From Phylloscopus collybita (lineage: Eukaryota; Chordata; Aves; Passeriformes; Phylloscopidae), in contig JAJNNQ010000077.1 of the NCBI GenBank assembly GCA_027886175.1, positions 3,534,001 to 3,598,000 on the forward strand: 64,000 nucleotides of DNA, in the 5' to 3' direction. The position numbers and the translations under genes are program-made. Below, piece after piece: positions 23,641-35,104 of the stretch. Within the stretch, counting starts at the first letter, position 1, and each line of letters opens with the position of its first letter. The notes beneath the pieces were generated by a model that was given only the letters and a program-made list of their open reading frames with translations, did not search any database and was not told the origin of the DNA.

Positions 23641-23689
23641 GAGATAGAACAGGTCTGGCTGGTTTGGACTCCGAGGGGCCATAATAGCC

Positions 23690-24245
23690 TCAGTGGGTTC
23701 ACAATGGCCTCCTTGGTTCCATGATGCCCCATGGTGTAACAATGGTGCCCTTGGTGCCAGAGAGTCAGAATGGCCCCATGGTCTCATGGAGCCCCACAGT
23801 GTCACTACAATGCCCTTGATTCCATCAGGCCCTGCTGTGCTGCAATGGCCCCTTGGTTATACAAGGCCCTGCAGTGTCACAATGGTCACTTGGTTCCAGT
23901 GGGTCCTGAAGTGTCATCATGGTCTCCATGGTTCCACAAGGCCCCGCAGTGTCACAATGGACTTTTGCTTCCTCAGGAGCTTTCATACTGCCAACAACAG
24001 TCTCCCTGGTTCCTCAGTGTCACAAGGGACCCTTTGTTCCATGAGGTTCAGTGGTGTCACAGGGACACCTTGATCCCATGAGGTTCTGTAGTGTCAAAAT
24101 GGACTCCTTGGTTCTGCGGCCCTGCTGTGGAACAATGGACCCGTAGTTCCATGAGGTTCTGTAGTGTCACCGTGGTCTCTTTGGTTCCACAAGGCCCTGC
24201 TGTGCCACAATGGCCCCTTGGTTCCATGGGGTTCTGTACTGTACA
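23690..24245 (-). repeat. 37-bp satellite array S6 (minus part)
   Basis: The satellite switches strand within about 50 bp (23641-23689), so two arrays meet pointing in opposite directions. This is the start of tandem unit 2. Confidence 0.92.
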
Positions 24246-25879
24246 CAGATTCTCCTTGGTGTGGGAGGGCAGTTTGTAAAGATAACAGAGATAGTGCTGA
24301 AGGCAATCTTGCCCCTGATAAACTGCAGCTGTACTAATTACCAAGAGTGGAGACAGCCTTGCCCTTAATAGATCAGAGCTATGTCTAAAGAGAATGAGTG
24401 TTATAAAACAGTGGGTTGGCTGGTTGAGAGTCAGTTGGAGTCTACAGGCCATGCTGTTCAGGAGAAGGGTCAAGCAAGTGTGTGAGGGTCAGACAGGGTC
24501 AGGTGGTCATGCAGTGGACAGGAAAGAGTTCGCTGGTCCTGCAGAAAGAGAGGAGTCAGAAGGCTGTGTGGAGCTGCCTGTGGGTTGGCTACAGAAAGAA
24601 AGGTGTGAGAGTTTTTAGAGAATAAGGAACTAACGCCTGCATCAGTCATGACTCCACTGTCAACTGGTGCCCCTCACAAGGACCGGGCAACAATGAATGG
24701 TGACCCCAATGTGATCCTGGCAGATGAGTACAGACCTAAGAGCAGTGAGACAGAGCAGCTGGAGCCCAGCCCAACTGAGCCAGGCAGACCAAGAGCCTGA
24801 AGAACTGAGCCAAGTTGACCTGAGAGCAAAACAGGCTGACCTCAGAGCCTAAAAATCCGGATGCGTTGCAGCCAGGAGGACCTGAGAGCCTAAGAGCAAT
24901 GTAGGCAGACCTGAGAGCCCAAGAGTCTGGATGACTTATGAGACACCGACCCCAAGGTCCGGCCGCAGGGTGCGGGATCCTGGGGCGGCACGTGCCAGTG
25001 TTGGTGGCAGCACGGCGGAGCTGGAAGTGGTGGCAGAGCTCTGATAGGCAGAGTCAGAGCTGCAAAAAAGGACGGTACGAAAAGCTTGGAGTTACCAACT
25101 AACACAAAAAAACCAAAAAAAAACCCAGAAAAACAAAAAAAAAAATAGCAAAAAAACCCACCAAAAAAAACCCAAAAACAAACAAACAAAAAAAACCACA
25201 CAAAAAAAGCAGCAGATGACCAAACTCAAAGAGAAGAAACGTTATGAAAACAAGGTTAGAACTGCATGAGGGGAAGTGTTGAAAAGACCACGACATGAGG
25301 GAGAGAAACAGCAAGCAGAGATGTTGCTTCAGTAGACAAAAGAATTGAAATTGCAGAAGACAAAAGCAAAACAAACTGAAAAAGGAAGAAGAGAACTTGC
25401 TAAGGCAGCAGTGGGAACTTGGGACAGATTATTTCTATTATTCAGTTCAATGTGTTTATTTGCTGGTGAAACATACATATTGTATTCAAAAGTTATTATT
25501 CCATAGGCAAAAGTCCCATAGGCATGGATATCAATAGGCATAAGTGCAAAAGCTAATATTCCATGTAAGAGAATGATGTTCTATTCTGTTTAGAGCAAAA
25601 CTAAACCAAAACAAACAACAAAGAGAAGGTTAGGAATTAATGAGAAAGGTACAGAGAAGGTTGTTATGCCACTGTAAACTTTCACTCAGAGTCTACATTT
25701 CAAACACCAAAGGTGCCCCATCTGAAGGAGGATTTCTCCTCAGGAGAAATGTCTTCTTGAAACTTTTCTTGGTTGCCGGGAGCTGCCTCTGTGCCAGGAA
25801 CCTGGGGCAACTGAGCCCCCAGACACAGCACAAGGACTTTAATGAACCTGCTGTGGATTTGGTGTTGTTTACAGCAGAG
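24246..25879 (+). mobile_element. LTR/leader-like sequence, unit 2
   Basis: Second copy of 19206-20714. Candidate primer-binding sites are TGGTGCCCCTCACAAGG at 24665 and TGGTGACCCCAATGTGAT at 24698-24715. The charged 86-codon frame of unit 1 is disrupted here. An A-rich, C-containing low-complexity stretch (25100-25205) replaces part of it. Confidence 0.45.
25100..25205. repeat. A-rich low-complexity tract
   Basis: Runs of A broken by C or CC and few other bases. It is absent from the sister copy near 20040, so it expanded after the tandem duplication. The spurious minus-strand frame rich in Phe comes from this tract. Confidence 0.85.
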
Positions 25880-26880
25880 TCAGTCCCAAGAACTTTAAGT
25901 GAGATTGAAACTCGAAAGTTTCTTGAAGTTTTAATGGTTCTCACAGAGAAACACAAGTGAGAAAGTGTCCTCAGGTTCCAGTGTGAGCAGAACACTGCAG
26001 GCAGTGAGGACAGGTGGGCACAAACAAGGGAAAGGTGTCTCTGATGCTGAGCAAACCTGGATGTGTTTCAGCAATGCAAAGGGCCAAGGCCAAAGCCCCA
26101 GCCCCTGCCAAGACACATCCTGTCCCTCCCTCCTTACTCAGGGCTCTTCCCAGGCCACTGGGATGTGGGGATGTGCAATGCCAAGGGCAGCACCATGGGG
26201 CAGCCCCTGCCAGGCTGCTGAGCAGGGACAAGGAGGCCATGAGGCCCTTGCAGGCCTGCAAGGGTCACTTGTCCCCTCCTGCTGGCTCAGGCCCAGGGCC
26301 AGCAGCCATGGCCCAAGTGCTGCAGGAGTTGGCTGTGTCAGGGCCTTGCAGCTGCTGCCCAATCCTGTGGCCTGTGCAGCCCAGGCTGTCCTACGGTGTC
26401 CATGCCCTGTGCCTCTGTCCCTGCAGGCTGTCGTCACCCGCGGCTGCCCCACCTGGCTGGGCCCTTCCTTTGCTGACAGCTCTGCGTCCTGCCTGCCTCT
26501 GCCTGGGCACACACAGCCTTGGGCTGGATACCAAAAGGGTTCATTCCATTTTTACTGTGCCTATGAACTTCTCGCACAGGAACAAGGCATGCAGGGCCTG
26601 CTTTCCCAGCATGGATGGTTGGAAGAGAAGAAGACATCTGGCTCAAGAGTGCAGTGATAGAGAAAAGCGCGTACTGAATCTGGGAACTTGGGGTGGGTTT
26701 TATGGAAAGGGGTAAATTGTAATACACATTCAGTGACTGTATATAAGCAATACACTTGTAGAATTACACATCCACATAAGGTTAGGAGTTATCCCATGGT
26801 GGACCTCAAGACTGAATAAGTGATGCCCTCTTAAACACCAAATTAGTTTTAAGGAGTGTTATGCTCATATTTTGGACATT
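25880..26880 (+). repeat. Conserved core block, copy C
   Basis: Third copy, same orientation as A and B. The open frame is 25965-26657 (230 codons) and a second overlaps at 26014-26715. It is also the outer end of the P3 left arm, mirrored by core E. Confidence 0.85.
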
Positions 26881-26884
26881 TGGT

Positions 26885-28880
26885 GACAGCAGAGGCTCAC
26901 AGAATCAAGGAGTCAGCTGTGACACCTTGGAACCTCATGGAACAAAGGGTCCATTGTGATGCAGTGGAACCCTGTGGAACCAAAGGTCCATTGTATCAGA
27001 GCAGGGCCTCATGGAACCAAGGAGACCATTGCTGGCAGTATGGAAGCTCATGGGATCATTGTGAAGGTGTGAGGCTGCATGGAACCAATGGTCCATGGTG
27101 ACACTGCAGAACCTTCTGGAATCAAGGGGATCATGGTCTGCTATGGAACCTCATGGAACAAAGGATCCATGGTGACACTGTGGAACTCAGACCATTATTG
27201 GCAGTGCGAAAGCTCATGGAACCAAATGTTCCTTGTGACACAGCAAGGCCTCATGGAACCAAGGGTGCACTGTGGCTCTGTAGAGCTTCACAGAACCAAG
27301 GAGACCATTTGGACCCTGTGGGGCCTCATGGAACCACCTGCCACTGTGACACAGCAGGGCCACATGGAGCCAAGGGGCCATTGAGACAATGAGGAACCTG
27401 ATGGAACCAAAGGTCCATTGTGACACTGTGGGGCCCTGTGGAACTAAGGGGACCACAGTGACACTGTGGTATTCCATGGAACAAAGGGGCCACTCTGATT
27501 CTGCTTTGCCTCATGGAACCAAGGGGCCACTACCACATTGCAGGGTCTGGTCAAACCAAGGCAGCCTTGTGACACTGCGGGTCCCCTTGGAACCAAGGGT
27601 CTATTGGGATATTGTGGGGCTTCGTGGAACACTGGAGACCATTGTGACCCTTGGGAACGCACTGGAACCAAGGAGCCATGGTGAGACTGCAGGGCCTTGT
27701 ATAACCAAGGGGCCATTGCAGCACAGCAGGGCCTCATAGAATCCTGGGGACCACAGTGACACTGTGGAGCTCCATGGGACAAAGGGGCCATACTGACTCC
27801 CTGGAACCAAGGAGAGTTTTATTACACAGCAGGGCATCATGGAACCAAGGAGAGCTTTGTGACACTGCAAGGCATCATGGAACCAAGGAGAGCTTTGTGA
27901 CACTACACACCATCCTGAACCAAGGAGGCCCTTGTGACACAGCAGGGCCTCATGGAACCATGAAGACCATTATGACACCTGGGGCCTCGTGGAACCAAAG
28001 CACCATTGTGGCACTGCAAGGCCTCATGGAACCAAGGGGACAATAGTGACACTCTGGGGCTCCAAGGGACCAAGGTAGGGAATCTTATAGTGCAGAACCA
28101 AGGAGACCATTGTGGTACCATGGGGCATCATGGAACCACAGATCCATTGTGACACAGCCTGGCCATATGAGACAACAGAGGCCATTTTTACACTTGGAGG
28201 CCTTGTGAAATCAAAGGGCCATTGTGGAACTTTGCATCCCATGGAAGCAAGGAGTCCATTGTGATATTGCAAGGCCTCATGGAATACTGGAGTCTATTGT
28301 GACACCATGAGGCCCTGTTGAAACAAAGGGCAATTGTGGCGCTGTGGGGCACCACTGAACCATGGGGTTCATTGTGACATCTACAGGGTCCCATTGAGCT
28401 AAGGATTCATGGAACAATGTGGAACTCATGGAAGGAAAGGTTCTTTGGGACATTGTGGGGCCTCATGGATTACTGGAGACCACTGTGACACCTCAAGGCT
28501 TCATTTTACCAATGGTCCATTGTGATACTGTGGTACCAAGGATACCACTGTGACACGGCAAGGCCTCATGGAAGCAAGGGGGGACATCAGGGATGCTACG
28601 GGGCCCAATGGAAACAACGGGCCAGTGTGACAGAGCTGGGCCTCATGCAGCCAAGGGGCCATTGTGATCCGAGGAACCCAAAAGAACCAAGGCAGCACTT
28701 TCCAACTCTGTGGCATTGTGGAACCACAGGGCCATTGTGATCCTGCAGAGCAACGTGGATCCATGGATACCACTGTGACTTTGCAAGGCCCCATGGAAAT
28801 GTTGAGACCATGGTGACACTGTGGGACTGCACAGAAGCCAAGGACTGCTGTGACCCTGCTGGACCTCATGGAAGTAAGAG
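26885..28880 (+). repeat. 37-bp satellite array S7
   Basis: About 54 units after core C, collinear with S6 plus part and with the inverted S8. Confidence 0.93.
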
Positions 28881-28929
28881 GAGATGGAACAGGTCTGGCT
28901 GGTTTGGACTCCCAGGCGCCACCTGATAG

Positions 28930-29170
28930 GTCCAGCTGATCATGGAATGCTGAGGGCTGCCTCTCATCAGGCCCTGGAGCACTGGGGCTCTTTGCTTTCC
29001 TTCCTCTGGAAAAAACCATCTTGCGTACCCAGGTGCCCACAGCCAAAACTGATACTCCCCCTGAAAAATTCCCTATAGACACCTAAAGCGTTCTCCCAGA
29101 GAAAAGCTGCCAGGACAGAGAGCTGTGGCTGGCCTTGCCTCTGCTGGTCACCTCTCATCTCAAGGAAGCC
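28930..29170 (+). repeat. R190 repeat copy
   Basis: Same words as the copy at 16660-16895, including GGCTCTTTGCTTTCCTTCCT and AAAGCTGCCAGGACAGAGAG. Confidence 0.7.
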
Positions 29171-29460
29171 CTGAAGAAAGGATTTGAACAGGTTTGACTA
29201 CTGGAACCTCAGTGAGTCTCTCATCCTCTTAAAAACTCAGCTGCTGTTCTGACTGTCTGTCCTCTTTTTTCTCATTGTCTATTATGCATCGAATATTATA
29301 TTCAGCTAAAAAATATACTAAATAATCTTATCACTCTTGCAGTGTTATCTGACACAAAACACCTCCTCTACATATGGATCCAGGTCCCCTGTATAAGCAA
29401 ACACAATGAAGAATCCAGCAGGAATTCTTTGTCTCTGCTCCCATCAGTCCCATCTCCTCT
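29171..29460. other. A/T-rich block, copy of 16930-17190
   Basis: Non-coding. The first half is mirrored at 33060-33190. The second half (29340-29460) matches 17065-17190 but is missing from the P3 right arm. Confidence 0.5.
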
Positions 29461-30000
29461 GGAGCTGCAGGTGCAGCCCCAGCACTTTGGAGGGCTCCAG
29501 GGGTTATAAGCTCAGCTCCCACACAGAGAACTTGTGCAGCCTGGGGTGCTTTTCATGGCCCCTGCTGGGTCACCCAGGTTGAGATGGACACTGATGGTGT
29601 CTGTGCCAGGCTCTCTCAGCCCAGCCCAGCTCCCTGCAAGCTCTGCCAGCTGCCCTGAGCTCTCTGCAGCACCAAGGGCCTCTCCCCAGCACAGCCCAGC
29701 CGCCTCTGGCCCCACAGCTCTGCTCAGGCCAGGCTGCTCTGGCCAGGGGCCCCATGGCCTCAGCCCCTGGCCAGGGCACAGCAGCAGCTGCAGCTCCCAC
29801 AGGGCTCAGCCCCAGCCATGGCCAAGGTGCTGGCACAAGGCAAAACCAGGCTCCCTGGGTGCCCTGCTGCCCTCTCCCTCAGCTCCTGAGAGCTCTGCAG
29901 CCCCTGCTGCCATCCCATCTGCCCAGGCCAGCACAAGAGCTGCGGCCTTGGGGCCCTGCAGAGCTGCTGCTGCTGCAGGCCCAGGGCCCATCCCAGAGCT
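29461..30000. other. GC-rich non-coding block, mirrored at 32440-32870
   Basis: High GC with frequent CAGC/GCTG words and long frames in several phases on both strands in both copies. No protein motif. I regard the frames as composition artefacts. Confidence 0.5.
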
Positions 30001-30790
30001 GGGGCAGCCAGAAAGCTGTGCCCATTTCTGTTCCTTGCTGCTCTGATGAGGATGGATCCTCAGCCCCTTGGAAGCTGCTGGTGAATTTTACTTTTCCAGA
30101 GGCCTCTTCTTTCTTGAGCTCTGCAGTTCAGGAACTCAGTGAGAATTGCTCATAAACATTTGTTCAAAACAACTTAACATAAAAGACCCTTGGGAAAAAA
30201 ATTAAGTTTTCAATTCTTCTGTGGTTTATTAGAATTTAGAAGTTCAAAAAACTTCTCAAGAACTCAAAGTGAGATTGAAACACTGAAGTTTCTTGAAGTT
30301 TTAATGGGTCCCACAGAGAAACATGACTGAGAAATTGTCCCCAGGTTCCAGTTAGAGCAGGCTCCCTGGCAGACAGTGGTGACCAGTGGAGACAAACAAG
30401 GGAAAGGTGGGGCAGCCAGAAAGCTGTGCCCATTTCTGTCCATTGCTGCTCTGATGAGGATGGATCCTCAGCCCCTTGGAGGCTGCTGGTGAATTTTACT
30501 TTTCCATAGGCCTCTTCTTTCCTGAGCTCTTCATTTCAGGAATTCAGTGAGAAAAACTCCTAAACATTTCTTCAAAACACCCAAACAAGACATGCCCCTG
30601 GGGAAAAAAAAAGTTCTCAATTCTTCTGCGGTCAATTAGACAGACTTCAGGAGTTCAAAAAACTTCTCAAGAGCTCAAAGTGAGATTGAAATACTGAAGT
30701 TTCGTGAAGTTTTAATGGGTCCCACTGAGGGACAGGACAGAGAAAGTGTCCCCAGGTTCCTGTTAGGGCAGAACACTGCAGGCAGTGATG
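30001..30790 (+). repeat. Two tandem 410-bp repeats
   Basis: Units start near 30001 and 30411 with GGGGCAGCCAGAAAGCTGTG and end in TTTTAATGGGTCCCAC. The mirrored pair is at about 31650-32440. A degenerate single copy lies at 55255-55480. The end of the unit is also the beginning of the core block and resembles the ~150-bp repeats at 61330-62200, so all belong to one repeat family. Confidence 0.8.
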
Positions 30791-31312
30791 AAAGGTGGGC
30801 ACAAACAAGGCAAAGGTGTCTCTGATGCTGAGCAAACCTGGATGTGTTTCAGGAATGCAAAGGGCCAAGGCCTGAGCCCCAGGCCCTGCCAAGGCACAGC
30901 CTGTCCCTCCCTCCTTGCTCAGGCCTCTTCCCAGGCCACTGGGATGTGGGGATGTGCAATGCCAAGGGCAGCACCATGGGGCAGCCCCTGCCAGGCTGCT
31001 GAGCAGGGACAAGGAGGCCATGAGGCCCTTGCAGGCCTGCAAGGGTCACTTGTCCCCTCCTGCTGGCTCAGGCCCAGGGCCAGCAGCCATGGCCCAAGTG
31101 CTGCAGGAGTTGGCTGTGTCAGGGCCTTGCAGCTGCTGCCCATCCCTGTGCCCTGTGCAGCCCAGGCTGTCCTACGGTGTCCATGCCCTGTGCCTCTGTC
31201 CCTGCAGGCTGTCGTCACCCGCGGCTGCCCCACCTGGCTGGGCCCTTCCTTTGCTGACAGCTCTGCGTCCTGCCTGCCTCTGCCTGGGCACACACAGCCT
31301 TGGGCTGCTCCA
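30640..31312 (+). repeat. Conserved core block, partial copy D
   Basis: Fourth copy, cut off at the word TTGGGCTG (31312), where copies A-C continue with GATACCAAAAGGG. Its first 300 bp lie in the P3 left arm, and the rest is in the spacer without a mirror. Confidence 0.85.
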
Positions 31313-31481
31313 GACTCTTTCTGGGGGATGTGTTGCACCAGAGCCCTGCCCTTGGAGAGAAATTCCCTTCTCCTGGTGTCCCATCTGGGCCTTCCCAGCT
31401 GGTCTGTGTGGCATTATTTCTTTCTCAGGAAGTTTCATACAATGAAGGAAAGCTCCACCATCTCTGAATCCACCCTTCAAG
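30944..31481. other. Spacer at the centre of P3
   Basis: About 538 bp between the arms: the remaining part of core D (to 31312) and 169 bp of unrelated, non-repeated DNA (31313-31481). No gene. Confidence 0.7.
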
Positions 31482-31649
31482 CCCAGTGGCCTGGGAAGAG
31501 GCCTGACCAAGGAGGGAGGGACAGGATGTGCCTTGGCAGGGGCTGGGGCTCAGGCCTTGACCCTTTGCATTCCTGAAACACATCCAGGTTTGCTCAGCAT
31601 CAGAGACACCTTTGCCTTGTTTGTGCCCACCTTTCATCACTGCCTGCAG

Positions 31650-32440
31650 TGTTCTGCCCTAACTGAAACCTGGGGACACTTTCTCAGTCCTGTCCCTCAC
31701 CGGGACCCATTAAAACTTCACGAAACTTCAGTATTTCAATCTCACTTTGAGCTCTTGAGAAGTTTTTTGAATTTCTGAAGTCTGTCTAATTGACCACAGA
31801 AGAATTGAGAACTTTTTTTTTCCCCAGGGGCATGTCTTGTTTGGGTGTTTTGAAGAAATGTTTAGGAGTTTTTCTCACTGAATTCCTGAAATGAAGAGCT
31901 CAGGAAAGAAGAGGCCTATGGAAAAATAAAATTCACCAGCAGCCTCCAAGGGGCTGAGGATCCATCCTCATCAGAGCAGCAATGGACAGAAATGGGCACA
32001 GCTTTCTGGCTGCCCCACCTTTCCCTTGTTTGTCTCCACTGGTCACCACTGCCTGCCAGGGAGCCTGCTCTAACTGAAACCTGGGGACACTTTCTCAAGT
32101 TGTGTTTCTCTGTGGGACCCATTAAAACTTCAAGAAACTTCAGTGTTTCAATCTCACTTTGAGTTCTTGAGAAGTTTTTTGAACTTCTAAATTCTAATAA
32201 ACCACAGAAGAATTGAAAACTTAATTTTTTTTTCCCAAGGGGCTTTTTGTTAAGGTGTTTTCAACAAATGTTAGTGAGCAATTCTCACTGAATTCCTGAA
32301 CTGGAGAGCTCAAGAAAGAAGAAGCCTCTGGAAAAGTAAAATTCACCAGCAGCCTCCAAGAGGCTGAGGACCCATCGTCATCAGGGCAGCAAGGAACAGA
32401 AATGGGCACAGCTTTCTGGCTGCCCCAGCTTTGGGATGGG
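31650..32440 (-). repeat. Two tandem 410-bp repeats, inverted
   Basis: Mirror of 30001-30790. On the given strand each unit starts with GGGACCCATTAAAACTTCA and ends with CAGCTTTCTGGCTGCCCCA. Confidence 0.8.
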
Positions 32441-33189
32441 CCCTGGGCCTGCAGCAGGAGCAGCTCTGCAGGGCCCCAAGGCCGTGGCTGTTGTGCTGGC
32501 CTGGGCAGATGGGATGGCAGCAGGGGCTGCAGAGCTCTCAGGAGCTGAGGGAGAGGGCAGCAGGGCACCCAGGGAGCCTGGTTTTGCCTTGTGCCAGCAC
32601 CTTGGCCATGGCTGGGGCTGAGCCCTGTGGGAGCTGCAGCTGCTGCTGTGCCCTTGCCAGGGGCTGAGGCCGTGGGGCCCCTGGCCAGAGCAGCCTGGCC
32701 TGAGCAGAGCTGTGGGGCCAGAGGCGGCTGGGCTGTGCTGGGGAGAGGCCCTTGGTGCTGCAGAGAGCTCAGGGCAGCTGGCAGAGCTTGGAGGGAGCTG
32801 GGCTGGGCTGAGAGAGCCTGGCACAGACACCATCAGTGTCCATCTCAGCCTGGGTGACCCTGCAGGGGCAGGACTCAGCCCAGGCCTTGTGGGGCAGGGC
32901 CAGTGCCCGTGGAAGGCATTGAAAACAGGCAAGCGGCCCAGAGAGGAGGCTGCTCTGTGCCCTTCGTGTCACAGACAGAGCAGGGAGGGGGCCAAGGACA
33001 TTTGTCAGCCCTGCCAGCCTCTGTGTCCAGGCATTGGCAGCCCTGGCTAGAAGACTGATAGGAATAATATTTTTTTAGCTGAAAATAGTATTTCATGCAT
33101 AATACACAATGAGAAAAAGAGGACACATATGATCAGAAGAGCATCTGAGTTTTTCAGAGGATGAGAGACTCATTGATGTTGCAGTAGTC
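32441..33189. other. GC-rich block and A/T-rich block, mirror of 29200-30000
   Basis: Non-coding. 32441-32870 mirrors the GC-rich block. 32871-33055 is specific to this arm. 33060-33189 mirrors 29200-29330. Confidence 0.5.
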
Positions 33190-33450
33190 AAACCTGTTCA
33201 ATCCTTTCCTCAGGGCTTCCTTCAAATGAGAGGTGACCACCAGAGGCCAAGGCCAGCCAGAGCTCTCTGTCCTGGCAGCTTTTGTCTGGGAGAACCCTTG
33301 CATTGAGGGAATTTTTCAGGAGGAGTATCAATTTTGGCCATGGGCACCTGTAAAAAACAGATAGTTCTTTTCCACAGGAAGGAAAACACAGAGCCCCTCA
33401 GCACTCCAGGGGCTGATGAGAGGCAGCCCTCAGCATTCCAAGATCAGCTG
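33190..33450 (-). repeat. R190 repeat copy, inverted
   Basis: Complement of the copy at 28930-29170. Confidence 0.7.
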
Positions 33451-33494
33451 AGCCTGTCAGGTGGCCCCTGGAAGTCCAAACCAGCCAGATCTGT

Positions 33495-35100
33495 TCCATC
33501 TGCCCTTGGTTCCATGAGGCCCAGCAGGGTCACAGTGCTCCTTTGGTTCTGTGGAGCTCCACAGTGTCACCATGGTCTCAACAATTCCATGGGGCCTTGC
33601 AATGTCGCAGTGATCTCCATGGATCCATGGGGCCCTGCAGGATCACAATGGCCCTGTGGTTCCACAATGCCACAGAGTTGGACAGTGCTGCCTTGGTTCT
33701 TTTGGGCTCCTCAGGTTCACAGTGGCCCCTTGGCTGCTTGAGGCCCAGCTGTGTCACATTGGCCCCTTGCTTCCACTGGGCCCCATAGCATCCCAGATGT
33801 CCCCACTTGCTTCCATGCGGCCTTGCCGTGTCAGAGTGGTGTCCTTGGTACCACAGTATCACAACTGACTCTTGGCACAATGAAGCCTTGAGGTGACACA
33901 ACGGTCTGCAGTATTCCATGAGGCCCTGCAATGTCACAATGGACCTTCTTTCCATGAGTCGCACATTGTTCCATGAATCTTCAGTTCCATGGGGCCCTGT
34001 AGTGTCACATTTATCTCCTTGGTTCAATGGTGCCACACAGGGCCACAATTGCCCTTTGTTCCAACAGGGCCTCATGGTGTCACAATGGACTCCTTGCTTC
34101 CATGAGGCCTTGCAATATCTAAATGGACTGCTTGGCTCCATGGGGATGCAAAGTGCCACAATGGCCCTTTGGTTCCTCAAGGCCTCCAAGTGTAAAAATG
34201 GCCTCTGTGGTTTCATGTGGCCATGCTGCGTCACAATGGACCTCTGGTTCCATGATGCCCCATGGTGTCACAATGGTCTCCTTGGTTCTGCACTATAAGA
34301 TTCCCTCCTTGGTCCCTTGGAGCCCAGAGTGTCACTATTGTGCTCTTGGTCCCATGAGGCCCTGCAGTGCCACAATGGTGCTTTGGTCCACCAGGCCAAA
34401 AGGGTCATAATGGCCTTCATGGTTCCATGAAGCCCTGCTGTGTCACAAGGGCCTCCTTGGTTCTATGATGCCCTGTAGTGTCACAAAGCTCTCCTTGGTT
34501 CCATGGGGTCAGTATGGCCCCTTTGTCCCATGGAGCCCCACAGTGTCACTGTGGTCCCCTGGAGTCCATCAGGCCCTGCTGTGCTGCAATGGCACCTTGG
34601 TTATACAAGGCCCTGCACTGTCACCATGGCCCCTTGGTTCCAGTGGGTTCCCAACGGTCACAATGGTCTCCAGTGTTCCATGACACCCCACAATATCCCA
34701 ATGGACCCTGGGTTCCAAGGGGAACTGCAGTGTCACAAGGCTGCCTTAGTTTGACCAGGCCCTGCAGTGTGGTAGTGGCCCCTTGGTTCCATGAGGCAAA
34801 GCAGAATCAGAGTGGCCCCTTTGTTCCATGGAGTACCACAGTGTCACTGTGGTCCCCTTGGTTCCACAGGACCCCACAGTGTCACAATGGACCATTGGTT
34901 CCATGCAGCCTCACACCTTCACAATGATCCCATGAGCTTCCATACTGCCAGCAGTGGTCTCCTTGGTTCCATGAGGCCCTGCTCTGATACAATGGACCTT
35001 TGGTTCCACGGGGTTCCACTGCATCACAATGGACCCTTTGTTCCATGAGGTTCCAAGGTGTCACAGCTGATTGCTTGATTCCGTGAGCCTCTGCTGTCAC
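33495..35100 (-). repeat. 37-bp satellite array S8
   Basis: About 43 units in minus orientation, the mirror of S7 and the counterpart of S3. Confidence 0.93.
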
Positions 35101-35104
35101 CAAA

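Larger units (their letters stand above)
18627..23688. repeat. Tandem duplication, unit 1
   Basis: Repeated directly as 23689 to about 28880. Matching landmarks at a steady offset of 5.04-5.24 kb: the end of the minus satellite (19205 and 24245), the PBS-like site (19653 and 24698), the CATAGGCATAG-type block (20330 and 25500), core B and core C, and the end of the plus satellite (23640 and 28880). Confidence 0.9.
23689..28880. repeat. Tandem duplication, unit 2
   Basis: Direct repeat of 18627-23688. Order: minus satellite, LTR/leader-like DNA, core C, plus satellite. Its minus satellite is about as long as the matching part of unit 1. Confidence 0.9.
25880..30943. repeat. Left arm of inverted repeat P3
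   Basis: Mirrored at 31482-36130. Order on the left: core C, plus satellite, R190, A/T-rich block, GC-rich block, two 410-bp repeats, start of core D. The right arm has the same order inverted. In about 180 bp next to the centre (30660-30840 against the complement of 31600-31770) I count five differences. One clear indel separates the arms (29330-29560 against 32870-33055). Confidence 0.88.
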
